From NCBI GenBank assembly GCA_034336665.1, contig JAPFBE010000002.1, positions 7,610,146-7,674,145 on the forward strand: a stretch of DNA of 64,000 bases, given 5' to 3'. This DNA comes from Luscinia megarhynchos. Lineage: Eukaryota > Chordata > Aves > Passeriformes > Turdidae. Position numbers and translations under genes: made by a program. The notes below the pieces were generated by a model, which saw nothing but the letters and a program-made list of their open reading frames with translations, was not told where the DNA came from and did no database searches. This document shows, piece by piece, positions 22,410 to 34,700 of the stretch. Numbering within the stretch: position 1 is the stretch's first letter; the number at the start of each line of letters is the position of its first letter.

Positions 22410-22712
22410 TCCACCAAGCCTCACCCTGGAGCCATCTTCAGGCCTCTCTGAGCCTCTCAGAGCTGCAGGACCAAATGCATCACAGGACAGACACCAAAGC
22501 TGTCTGATCTTGTGTCTTTTGAGCAGGTGTTGGCCTAGCTGTTGGCTCTGATAACTTACTGTCCTGCGACACTCCCATCAAGGAGCTACTGCACACCTGT
22601 GATCAAGAAGAGCTCCCTGACAGAAAAGTGGCAGGAGAGAGGGTTAGGAAGCCAACGAGAACCTTCCTTCTCCCACTGCAAGACAAAGAAGGATGTGTCG
22701 TCAGGGATGGGT
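22410..22712 (+). pseudogene. Broken partial copy of the 502-aa gene
   Basis: This segment aligns with about 20848-21156 of the upstream gene (residues about 182-284). Shared stretches include GACACCAAAG, CAGGTGTTGGCC, CTGTCCTGC, ATCAAGGAGCTACTG (gene GTCAAGGAGCTACTG), AGAGCTCCCTGACAGA, GCAGGAGAGAGGG and AGGATGTGTC. The GAG of VLAEL is a TAG stop here (about 22533), and a 4-base deletion just after it shifts the frame. Downstream of the break a readable frame is kept: CDTPIKELLHTCDQEELPDR parallels CNALVKELLENWDPEELPDR. No start, promoter, 5' part or 3' part of the gene is present. It is a truncated, disabled paralogue from a tandem duplication. Confidence 0.9.
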
Positions 22713-23203
22713 CACATCCTAACCACTGCTTCATATTTTACAATTTCATTGGGCTATTTTGTCATAATCCTACAAACTGAATTTGTAGGAAACTCTTTGA
22801 ATTTAAAAAAAATTTGCTCACAATTCTCTTTCACTCCTAAATAAGTCCTTTTAGATAATACTGGGTTATTAATAGACTGCTTCCTCACAGCCGGAGATAA
22901 TTGTCAGAAAAGGACTGGCTGAAGCCTGCGGGCTGTCACTTGCAATGTGCCATTTTTGCAGTGAGACAACAAGGCAAGTGTTAGTGAAAGACAACATATG
23001 CTTTATGAGTATAGCCAGAAAGAAGGTGAAGCCCTGTGCTTCCAACGTGTGGTGTGTGTTATCACATATTAACACAAACATCTATATATCTTAGGTTGAC
23101 TAAAAAAACATGTAAATAAAAAAATCTACCTATATATTAGTGGATACATCCCTAATGAAAAACTGGGATTCAAGCACTTTCAAGAAGCATTACCCTTGAG
23201 CTG

Positions 23204-23279
23204 TGGGAGGAACTGAAAAACAGTTAGGCTTCTCATGTTTATGGGAGAAACTCAGAAACAGTTAAGCTTCTCATGTTCA
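23204..23279. repeat. Diverged tandem duplication, period 38 bp
   Basis: TGGGAGGAACTGAAAAACAG...CTTCTCATGTTTA (from 23204) is repeated as TGGGAGAAACTCAGAAACAG...CTTCTCATGTTCA (from 23242), with about five differences. Confidence 0.85.
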
Positions 23280-23802
23280 TGTCACACATGTATATTGTTT
23301 TTTCTTCAAAATGCTTCAAATTTTTATTCTGCTGCATTTATGGCTTTGAAATGAGTAAAGAGCTGTGCATTAGTTTAAATGCACAGAGGTTTAAAATTCC
23401 ACTTTCAAGTTACAATACAGAATAAATATTATATTCAGGTTAATGAATATTTAAGAAATTTTAAAATAGTTTGTATAAGAGCAGCTGAGCTATTTTTTAG
23501 AGAGATTGTATGATGAAAATTTCAGTCTTTAGTTATGCAAATATTTCTCCTTAAGCCTTCTTGGGCTGAAAAAGAGCAAAATTTGAAGATGAACAACTTT
23601 AACTGTCCTTTATTTTCACCTATGTACATTTCCGTGCTTCTACTTTGAAGGTTTGGCAATAACAATGAAAAGTCAAGACATTATTCTAATGTTCATATAT
23701 TTATTTATTCATCCATCCCAGTTCAGTATTTGTGTAATACTTCTTTATGTCTAAATTAATGTATTTTAAATACTTTACATACATGGAATCAAGATTACCT
23801 AT

Positions 23803-23927
23803 AGGAAACAGCTGCACACAGTCCTTTGCTATATACTCTATGATGACCCTGCTTGAGCAGGGAGGTTGGGCCTGATGACCTACTGTGGTCCCTTTCAACT
23901 TCATTCAGCGTTTCTGTGATGTTGTGA
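23803..23927 (+). mobile_element. CR1 LINE 3' tail
   Basis: Contains the diagnostic CR1 end: TGACCCTGCTTGAGCAGGGAGGTTGGGCC, then TGATGACCTACTGTGGTCCC and TTTCTGTGATGTTGTGA. Only the last 125 bp of the element remain. Confidence 0.9.
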
Positions 23928-26472
23928 CTGTTTATTAGTGCAGAAACTTACAGAAGGAGACTTTGTCACCACAATCTGAAAACATCCAAGGTATCGCCAG
24001 GTGAAAGAAAAAAAGAATTGCAACTGCAGTCTGAAAGCTGAAGTACAACCATTTGAGTGGCTTAGCCAGACTAACAAAAAAGCAGCAACAAACTAATTGC
24101 TTTTCAGAACATGAACAGCTCCTACAAAAAGAGGTTGGGACTGGCTGCCCAGGAAATCAAACTCATTTCTTTATCCAGACATAACACAGCATTTGTAGTC
24201 CAATTTTTTTTCCCATCACTCTGCTTAGTCATAACCTACAATGAGTTTGGTTCAGCAGCTGTTGTAAATTAGCTTAGTCTCTGCACCTGCACATTTCTTG
24301 AGTAATCCCATGAAAATCAACATGCTGTTGCATTTTGCACGGCTTAACCAGATGTTCCAATGCCAATGACTTATTTCACAAACTACAAGATGTAAATTAC
24401 TGGACCGTCTCTGTGCGGGGGTGGGGTCACACAGTTCGTGCAGTCAGTAGCAGATAAGCATTTCTGTCTTCAATAAAAGACAGAAGTGGAGAAGAAATCT
24501 TTAGTCAGTACACTGGAATTTGTATGAATGTTATTAGATAGCTGAAAAAGCCACCAGGGAAATTATCAGCTCATGTGGAACTCAGTTATAGTAGTATCTG
24601 TTTTGATAGTGCAAGGTGAAAAAAAACCTAGAACTTTAAACCAGCCTTTTGCAGACAAATAATCAGAATACATAGATTGCATGTATGAAATGTTGTCAGC
24701 ATCTTTCACTTCTTAAAATTTTATTTTGTTTTTCAGTAAAAATTGAAGTAAGTGCTATCTGCAGTGAATTTTCCCAGAAAGAACAAGTAAAAGTCCAGGA
24801 AATAACTATTTGCATCCTATCCACTCACTACTGCTAACATGTTAGACTCTCAAAAACGAGCCTGATAAGACAAAGGTCCACAAGCCTAGAAAGTATCACT
24901 GATGAACAAGTCCAAAGAGCACTCCCTATACTGCATGAAGCATTGTTTCTGATAACATAAGAGAACAGCAATATTTTTTCCTCTTTTAAAAATAGCAAGA
25001 CAAGAATTAAAACAAGCTGAAAATTTGGTTTATGGAAACATTAGTATATTCAGGTTCCAAAGTCTGAACCTTAATTACATGCACCACTAAATCTCTATGT
25101 GTTTCACAGCAGCTCAGAAATAAGTTACTTGCACATATTAAGAGCAATAACCTCAGAAACACACTATGCAGTACTTCTATTATGTTCAGACAATTGTTAT
25201 ATAGTCTCTCTGAAGATATGATTGCAGCTAGGTGAGGGGAAATGTGTATTTAAGTATTCTATGAAACAGAATGATTAGCAATAAGTGGCTGTATTGATAA
25301 AAGCACTAATATTAAAAAGGTTTTCTGACCAGGCATTGGAGGTCCAGATGTTCAAAATCCTGCTCTCATGAGAAAACAAAGCACTTCTGTACCATAATTA
25401 TTCCCAAAACCTGCCTGAGGCAGGGGGGAATTAAAACCATAACATAAAAAATCCATACCACATCTTCGGAAATTAATGTATCAAATCTTACTCCTGAGAT
25501 CTTAGAATCAGTTTCAATAATCTAGATGCATAATGTACCTGTTGTTCATGTACCCACTTATACACCACACAGTCAGGCACATCTTTAGGTATGGTCAAAT
25601 GAATAATCCACAATTAATTTATATCCACCTGAGACATTTTATAAAGCCCTTGAGAAGCATAACATGTGCAGGAAACTATATAACCAATGGAACTTTCTGC
25701 TTGAGAACCTTCTCAGCAGGAGAACAATTATTCTTCTGCATGATGAAAATCTAACATCATCATCCATTGGAGCATAACAGGAATTCAAACCCTGGAAACG
25801 TACACATGACATTCTGTAATAGGGTCTGAATCTCGTCTAATAAATCAGTAGATGGATGGGATTGAGGAAAGGAGATATACCAGGCAAAAACTACAATAAA
25901 TTGCTTCTTACTCTTCTCTGTGATGGTACTTACTGAAACATGTATCAAATATTTAATGTGTGATGCCTTTTTAAAATAATGTTCACACAAAGGAAGCCCA
26001 AATACTTGTTTCTAAATAAGGCTTATTTTCCATTTTTGTTAACACTTGGAAAATAAGCCTATCAAAATACATTATTAACCGTGCTACCCTGTTTTTGTGG
26101 AGAAGGCATGGCACTTAGTATGAATCTGACAATGTTTTCAGATGAGACTCTCATAGATGCTTTCACCTTAATGTGAAAACAGTGATAAATCCTTTTGCTC
26201 AGAGTGCAGTATCTATGTAGAAACTGCACAAAGAACTTCTTCACTTCTCATCTAATTGAAGTAAATTCTATCCCCAAGTTATCATCTCAAAATGGACAAG
26301 ACAAAATGCATTTGTTGGGAGGAAAAAATACTTGGATAGTTTATTGCCAATATTTTGAAGAAAACACAGAGTTAAATCAGTAGAAATCAAACCGATAGAC
26401 TTTCTGATGGGGAAATGAGAGAAGAGGGTTTATAGTTTTTACTGATTTGATAAGGCTTTTAGTGTCTGATTA

Positions 26473-26964
26473 TGGTTTAACCCCAGCTGACAATTTAAGT
26501 ACTACACAGATGCTCACTCACTCTCCTCACTCTTGATCTTTTCAGTGGGAAGGGGAGGAGAATTAGTATAAAGGTAGAAGTTGTGGATTAACATAAGAAC
26601 GCTTTAATAATTGAAGCAAGATATAAAATAATAAAATGAAAAGAGCAAGAAATAAAGAAACAAGACCCAAGAGAAATAAGTAATGCCATTGCTCATCACC
26701 AATGAACTGATGTCAGGCCTATTACACAGCAGTGATCAGCAGCTCCTGGCTAACTCCTTCCAGTTTATATATTGAACATGATGTTCTATGGTGTAGAATG
26801 TCCATTTGGCCAGTTTGCATCCGCTGTCCTGGCTCTGCTCCTTCACAGGTTTTTGTAGACCTCCTATGTATGTTATCAATGTTGTTCTCATACTAAATCC
26901 AAAACACAGCACTGTACCAGCTACTAAGAAGAAAACTAATTCTATCCCAGCCAAAACCAGCACA
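26473..26964 (-). mobile_element. Solo LTR of the same ERVL-like family, antisense
   Basis: The + strand begins TGGTTTAACCCCAGCTG and ends TCCCAGCCAAAACCAGCACA, which is the reverse complement of the ends of the LTR at 2373-2967. On the minus strand a TATATAAAC box (about 26764-26773) precedes an ATTAAA poly(A) signal (about 26603-26608), giving the U3-R-U5 order. At about 490 bp it is shorter than the 2373 copy, so it has internal deletions. No coding interior or partner LTR is adjacent. Confidence 0.85.
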
Positions 26965-27535
26965 TGGTTCAAGTGTAATTCACACTACAAGTGAGAGATT
27001 TCTCTTGAGAAAACATCCTGTTGCCAGGAGATAGGTGATTCTCTCCTAGGGCAAATTCTCTCAGCAAAGATGCCTTAGCTCTTCCATTTGCTAGATTTTT
27101 AACAATATGCCTTAGGATTCACTCTTCATCATTTGCAAGGGAGACACCTTAAGAAGTTTTGAAAGTTGGAAGCTTATACAGGACTTCGGTCACATCACCT
27201 GCCCTCTATGGATGTCCCCAACTAAAAGCTTGTTCTCATATTAACTGCCAAGATAAGGTCAGTTACTAACCATTTTGTTCTTTCTACCTCTTTCCTCCTT
27301 ACCTCCCACTTCTCCCCAATGTCTGAGTGCTAAATCAAAGGATTAAAACAACCCATTATCAATTCAAGCAAATCTGAGACACAGCTAAGACATAGGAGGT
27401 CTGAATTAGTCATGGAAATGCTTCATCTTAGGGTTATTTAAATGACCAGATTTCCATAATTACCCAGTACTGAAAATTGCCAAGAAGTTGCTATGGTTCA
27501 TACACTATAAATGCTTGATGGAAAAAAATTAATGA

Positions 27536-27733
27536 ACTACAAAGAACTTCTTTACTGTACTTTACACACTGCAATAAATTGACCAGAGAGAGTGTGGAGT
27601 CTCCCTTGCAGAAGATATTGAAGAACCATCTGCACCCAATCCTTTGCCATGTACTCTAAGATGACCTGCTTGAGCAGGGAAGTTGGGCCAGATTACCCAC
27701 TATGGTCTCTTCCAGCTTTATTCATTCTGTGAT
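27536..27733 (+). mobile_element. CR1 LINE 3' tail
   Basis: AAGAACTTCTTTACTGTAC, CCAGAGAGAGTGTGGAGTCTCC, GATGACCTGCTTGAGCAGGGAAGTTGGGCC and the terminal TTCATTCTGTGATAAC follow the CR1 3' consensus over about 200 bp. Confidence 0.9.
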
Positions 27734-28570
27734 AACATCCTTACTCAGACAACCAGCTTTGAGAGCACTGATGCTCCATTCCAGTAAAGATCTCTTCAGT
27801 GTGCCTAACAGCACTAAAGGATGAGATTAATCCCAGCACAGTTTTCCTCACAGGAAGTAAATGCCAGAACTTTAAGATTATCTAGAACGAGACTTTCAAG
27901 GCAATAATATTTCAAAAGTGACAGTGGATTGTTTTAACCTACAGAGGTGTCAGCTAAGCAACTCTGATGATTACCAACTAAATTTGGGGGAAAGCGCACT
28001 TTTCCACTTATTTTGTAACTAACAGCATTACATTTATGGTGTCATCAATTGTGCCCCACACTAGCATAAATATATTTCTCCAAGAATATATTAACCAAAT
28101 GCTGAAGCATGCTGGAACTAAGAAGCACATACATAGATGAGAAAGAATAAGAAAATGGGAAAGGGATGGAAAATATATCTGCTTATGAGTTTCCTGTCTT
28201 ACTGTCTGAAGTAGAAAAAGCAAAATCCTTCTGAAGATTAAGGGAAGTCTTGATATTCTGGCCATGTGGTTTGCATCAGATGTCAACCTTTCTTAATCAG
28301 AGTACAATCTCTTTTGAAGAAACCACATTACTATTTTTTCAGGGCCCATTAGGATGGTGTTTCAGGGCCAAAGTCATATTTTCAAGACCCTTTGGTTACA
28401 TTTCCTGCTGAGACATACTATTTCTTTAGCATAAGTACATTTGAAGTCGAATGAGTTACACACAGTTATAATACTGTGTGGATTTAGTCTTAGCTTCACT
28501 TGCTTAGCCTGAGTAGCTGGATTTGGTGAAACTTTAGGCCTCAAGCTGTGAAGTTACATCAAGATATGCT

Positions 28571-28738
28571 TTCAGCTGGGACAGTTAATATTCTGTGTTA
28601 TTTTTCTAGTGGCAGCCGTAGTGCTATGGCTTGGCTTTAATATGAGAAGAGTATAGGTAACACAATGTTTTGGTTGTTGCTAAGTAATGTTTTATCCTGC
28701 ATCTAGGGTTTTTTTAATTTCCTAGGCTCTGCCAGCTA
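28571..28738 (+). mobile_element. Fragment of an ERVL-like LTR (U3 part)
   Basis: CAGCTGGGACAGTTAATATTC, CTATGGCTTGGCTTTAATATGAGAA, GTAACACAATGTTTTGGTTGTTGCTAAGTA and GCTCTGCCAGC parallel the first part of the LTRs at 2373 and 49038. The TATA and poly(A) region is not recognisable after it, so this is a truncated copy. Confidence 0.65.
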
Positions 28739-31700
28739 CGAGCGTACCAGAATCACAAATTGGAAGATAAGGAGACTAGAGCCACCAGGAGAAGATGCAA
28801 CTTGACAAGTTATGAAGAGTTAATGGCCTGCCTGCATGGTCACTTGAGAAATAACTCAATAAGATGTTAGAAGATCCCAAAACAAAAATCACTGTTGGAC
28901 TGAGAAGTGCATTCAAGGCACATGAAGAGCAGGTGAGGGACAGGTAAGTAAGTCAAAAGGGTATAATTTTCCATGGATTTCTATGTTCTGGGTCCCTCTC
29001 TGGAGGCAGCCAGCTTGATCTGACCTGCTGCAGGAAACCTAATGTTGGGAGCACACCTGAGAGCGTGTGTGTGAGCAAGAAATCAAAAGAGGCACCCGCA
29101 GCTCTATGGAGCTTCCTGCTGTGGAGGGACTCTGAACCTTGCATTTAAGTCTGGGGTGGCATGTGTATGTAACTCCCTGAAGGGTGTGAGAATGTTTGAG
29201 CTTCTCCTTTAGTATTTCCTTTTCTGCTTTGTACTTTATGTAAAGCATTAACAGATACTTAGGAGGAAGAAATTCATTCATTCATGATGGACAGATATAA
29301 TAACAGGACTCCTTTTTCTTGGCTTTTGTCTAAAATAAGGTCACTGTAAAAGAAGCATTAGCATCTTAATAGAAAATTAAACTGTGAAATTAACCAACAT
29401 GCAGCTAAATAAAAAGTGCAACACATGAAATTCTGTGTTACTGATGGAATAAAAATCCATGACTGTGGACTCTAATATTTATGGAAAATTCATGTCATGT
29501 AAACTAACTCATATTATATATCTGACAAATTTTGTAACAATAAATTGGTCTTTAGTGAGTCTTTAGAAGTGCCAGATTGCCTGCATTAGTTTAATTCACC
29601 CAAGTGGATGAACCTAACCTAGGAGGAGATTGCCAAGAGGTACTTGAGATGCTCCTTTCCCTTTTAATGTTCCAGGAAGCTGAAGATGCTGAGTATCTCC
29701 CACAGCTGGCAGTCTCCAGGACAACTGGGAGTCTCAACAGTCAAATCAAACTGACCTCATGACTGAGGTCTCAGAAGCTAAAAAAAAAAAAAAAACCAAC
29801 ATAACAAAAGCAAAACCAACTCATGACCTGAAAGTTCAGAGCTTTGGCTTCCTCTCTAGCTTTTTCCTCCTGCTGACTATCTCTCCAGTCACTGCATAGC
29901 AAGCTATCTGCTGTTTACTTAAGTAAGCTATTTACTGTTTACAAAGAGAACTAGACAGAAGAATGATAAAATGCCCTGAGTTCAGATTAAATATCCCACT
30001 TCTCTGGTGTTGCTATGATTAATCTACATCACATTCAGTAGCTCAGCTGCAATTCAGGTTAGAACTAATGAAGTTAGGGTTGTCTAGATAGCTGTGAAAC
30101 TTCCAAGTTTATGAGGAAAATCATACCAATATATTATTATTACAAAACCATTCAAGTTAACTCAATTAACAGAATGATTAATGTAAAAGTCACTGTCTGT
30201 CATTTCTAGTTACACTTTTAGGCTGGCTCAGACTGTAGCTCAGCTCTTTCTCATTACATTTTCTTATGTACCTCATTTATTTTCTTACATATATTTGATT
30301 TTCCTTCTGAACAGGTCTGCATTCAGAGGAAATTGTTTACACTCTCTGCAAGCTACAAGGGACAGTAATGTTTCTCCTGTCTAGCTGCTGCTATTATCAT
30401 GTAGATATTCTTATGTGATAACACTCCCCAAATAGAAACAAAAGGAAGATGTAAAAGCAAGTAATAAATAATTTTAATTCAGACACCCTCAGAATCCAGT
30501 GATGTAGGAAGCACAAAGATTGTTTTTAAAAAACATATCAAAGGCAAAAAGAAAACCTACAACTCTCAAATGTGAGAACTGAAGGTGGAAACATAAGCCA
30601 AGTCATCAGTTTATGCACATTGCTGGAATTACCAACTCAAGAGATGTTACTTAAAATCAGACTTTAAGTGAATTGCTGTCCTACCACTTCTTTCTGCTGG
30701 ATGTTTTGCACAGGTGGCAGTGTGTGCAATTTTCCATTTAGCATCATACTTAATCACCCAGCAGGTGGAAAATTCAAGGCAGAACCTTACTAGCCATCAA
30801 GGTTTCCCTAGGTGCTGTCACTGTGTGGTTCCTAGACAGAAATAACAGTTAGCCCATTGTGCTACATTGCCCTCTGGGCCAGCACTCAGCACCCATTGGG
30901 CAAGGTTATCAGGAATAGCTGCTCAGCAGTTGCCACATGCCTGGAGCAGCCTCTGGGCCTGTGCAGAGCTCACATAATTTCAGAAATCAGAAGGTCATGA
31001 AACCATTTGCAAGGATGCACACCATCAGGCAGGCAGCAGACATGTATCACAGTCAGAGAAAAAAGCATAAAGTTCAAAATCCCACATGGCACAAAACTTA
31101 GCCCTGTAATGGTATGCTTAAACAAACTGACATACTGTATTCTTTGTATATCATCAACACAAGAATGTATTGGACTTGTAGAACATATTTACATCTCTCT
31201 TCAGAGGCTTACAGTATCTCATAGAAAAGAGATGCTGAATATGTCGCTAATATTCACAACTATGCACCCAGAAAAGATACCTAAATAAGACACAGTACTC
31301 AATGCAATGCATTGAAAATTCAAGCAGACCAAGGCACCCACAAATACACACAAATACAGTTCAATCATTCATTCTGGAAACAATTTTCTTGCAGCAGCTG
31401 AAGGCCCTGTGGCCAGAGATATGCTCATAATTAATTAACAGTCATGGCAGCAGCAAGGAATATGGAGAGAAAAGTAGAACTGCAAAGAAAACTACAGTGT
31501 CAGCCCCATATTTGGGAAAAAATCCTGGGAGCATATTTACTTTCTCCCTGTTATTGTGTCTTACATTATCCAATGCCCTCTTACACAGATCAGCACAGAA
31601 ATCTCCAAATCAGTATTTTTCAGTAAACTCTCATAGCTTAAACCCACCTTTGTGACTCAAGCGACCACACTTCAGTTTCTTGTGGCTGTGACACACAAGC

Positions 31701-34700
31701 ACACATGCAGACTGTCCTGTCACTGCTGCATTAGAGCAATAATCTTCAGCAAAGGGTGATACCAAACAGAAGTGGTGCCTATGATGCCTTAGCTGATCAA
31801 AGCATCACATTGGCTCATCTGCCAGCACACTCAAGGGTTCCAAAGCAAGAAAATTTATCTGTCAAAGACCCCCATTGAGCCTGCCTCCTACAAGAAAGGA
31901 GTAACTACATCTGGAGGCTGCAATATGGACCCTTAATCAACAAGATTCATATTTTCCTTCAGTCAGCTGCAATGGCACAGATTATTAGCAACTCTACAAG
32001 TCTGCCATTCATTTTGTTATTACAGAATTAGCAAGCAATACAAGTTAGAACCAGCAGATCTTGCAAAGAGACGATGTGATGTTTATTAGGATTTCCACCT
32101 TCGATGACAAATATTTCAGTCCTTACACAGAGAGAACTACCACTAACATCAGAGAGGAGGAGTACCATTAACAGCAAAGGAGATTGGGAACAGCAATAGC
32201 ACAAGATGGTCCTTCAAAGGACAAACAATCAGTAGAATGGCAGTTCCCCAGGAAAAAAAAACAACCCAATAACAGGAAAATCCTCTTTCAAACCCCCTAA
32301 CAAAAAGAGAATGATGACTCACAAATACCTTCCAGTCCTCTGCGATTTACTCTTACCTCTGTGATGTTTTCTTATATTTTCTCCTGCAGGAAAAGAACAA
32401 AATGAGAACAACTGAGAAGAGAAGCTTAACAGACAAGGAGGAAAAAGCAGAGGGTCAGAAATCAGGAATGATTCAGTGAAGTCACTTCTGCCATAAGATT
32501 GTCCCAAACCTTATGTAGCCATTCCCTTGTACTAACCTCAGTGTGGCCACTTGAGGTTACATTGAGAAGAAAAAATTCTGTTTGCTTGTATGCACATACT
32601 GCCCTTTCTTGTGAAAAAGGATTGTTGTAACTAGGAAAAAATTATTTATTATTCTAAATGACTAACAGGAAGTCCAAGTGTCAGAAACTTACTTGTACTT
32701 GGTGTAATGTTTACGTCTCTCATTCAACAGATAAGTAAGATGAGACCTATTAAGGTCCCATTAACATGAAGTGATGGAATATATCCAATCATATTGTCTG
32801 TGGTCACTCAGTGGAAAACCCTAGTGGTTTTAGAGCAGTCTCTCTCTAAAAAGAAAGTCTAGATCCTAATAAGTTTTCTACTTGAACAAATTTCACAGAG
32901 CCAGGTACAATTTCCACAGCTACCACAGAGCTTCACTTCATGGCACCTATCTTGAGACCGTACAGACCTAGACCCAGGACTAGGAATGGCAAGAGCAGAT
33001 GAGCATACAGGACCTCTTCTCTACCCCAATGCTGACACCACGCCAATTACAGCAAAGGCTGTAAACCTCTTATTCTTCTTAGCATGGTGGGTTTTGTTTT
33101 CAGCAGCAGGCAATGACACAGGCTGCCAATGCACAGAGTAAGGCAATACACAAAAAGGCAATACACCCCTTTCTGCACAGCTATCTATATGGCTATGCAG
33201 CTACCTGCAGGGATGTATCAGCACTGTGTGTTGTCTGTGAGCTGCTGTTTATACAGCTGTTTCCAAAGGCTTTGCACAGAGGCTGGCAAAGCAGGGCATT
33301 AATTTACTTGAACTCAGCTCTGCTTTTATGTTCTAAAGTAAAACTAATGGTATTTAAACTTCACAAGTAGTGACTGAAACAAAGTTCAATGTGCACTATG
33401 ATGTGGTGTGCCTTGTAATTTAGCAACACACTAAGAGATATTCCCAACATTTTCAATAGATAAGTAATATTGTTAAAATAGGCATATGGCTATTAGCATC
33501 AAGTATACTTTTTGATTTCTGATACTACTGCATGTGGAAAATTGCAGCTAGGGTGGGCCTAGAAAGCCCAAACAAGGAGTAACTTTCCTTACAAATAAAA
33601 ACCATGGCAAAAAGGAATGTAGTGCTATTTTCTACTTAACAAGAGCCATGAATAATGTCTCCTGACTGTAAAATGTTTCATCCAACAAATATCTTTACAA
33701 ATTGTACTTGTGGTTGTACTCCACTTGTATATTCTGACCATGCTGGAATCATACAAATACTGAATAGCTATTTTAAATTTACTGTGTGAAAAATTATTTA
33801 TTTAAACTTGAAATTATGCAAAGAAGTAATAGAGCAAATATTCATAGCAGAATCAAGTTTATAGCTTACTGACATTAAGAATGTTGACACATAAAATCAG
33901 AAACCCAACAAATCATATTCTATGAGAATTCTTTATTTTCATTTCAGAAGGGATGAAAAGTAAAATTTTCATTTTGAAGAATGTGCATTGGGAAGTTTAT
34001 ATTCTGACAAATACAGAACTTCATTATGTTTTCTGGCAAAAAAAAAAAAACAACTGCTGAAAAATAGCCCATCTGGTTGGCCATTCTAATCCACACTAAT
34101 TAAAATATTTTATTCCCAAGAAATCCGAATTCATTTAAGTTTTAAAATTAAATTATTTGCAAGTTATTCCTTTCCTCTGAGAGGCTCTTATGGCTCATTC
34201 CAACACTGTCAGAACTATTTTTCCCTTCATTGGTTAGCAACTTCATATAACATTATAAAGTGTTACTCTTTCAGACATTTGAGCAAAGATAAAATTTATT
34301 AACTCCAGTCTTAGAGTGTTCTTTACATTTGATTAATAACATGACTTTTCTGATCAGTTAGACCTTTGATGTTCCTTTCATACAAGAATATTTTTTAATA
34401 TATTAGACAGACGTACTATCACAGATGATAGTACTAGGAAAGAAAGAATTTGCCAGTCATAGAAATTTTTAAAAACTTATACAGAGTTTTTTATTGTTGC
34501 AGTTTTCACACCTGTAGTCCAATCACAGTTAAGGTTTACATGCACCAAGTTAGTGACTGCTTTTCCAAGCACTGACTGAATTTGCAATTTACACTTGAAG
34601 AGCATGTAACTGGAAGAACACTCATACTGCATGCACGTGCTTTAAAAGGAACACCATTAGCAAATTCTGATATCCAGGAAAAAAATTCTGTAGGCTTGAA

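Larger units (their letters stand above)
22713..26472. other. AT-rich stretch without a supported gene
   Basis: Carries the 38-bp duplication at 23204-23279 and a CR1 tail at 23803-23927. Otherwise I see only short, unrelated frames. Confidence 0.5.
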
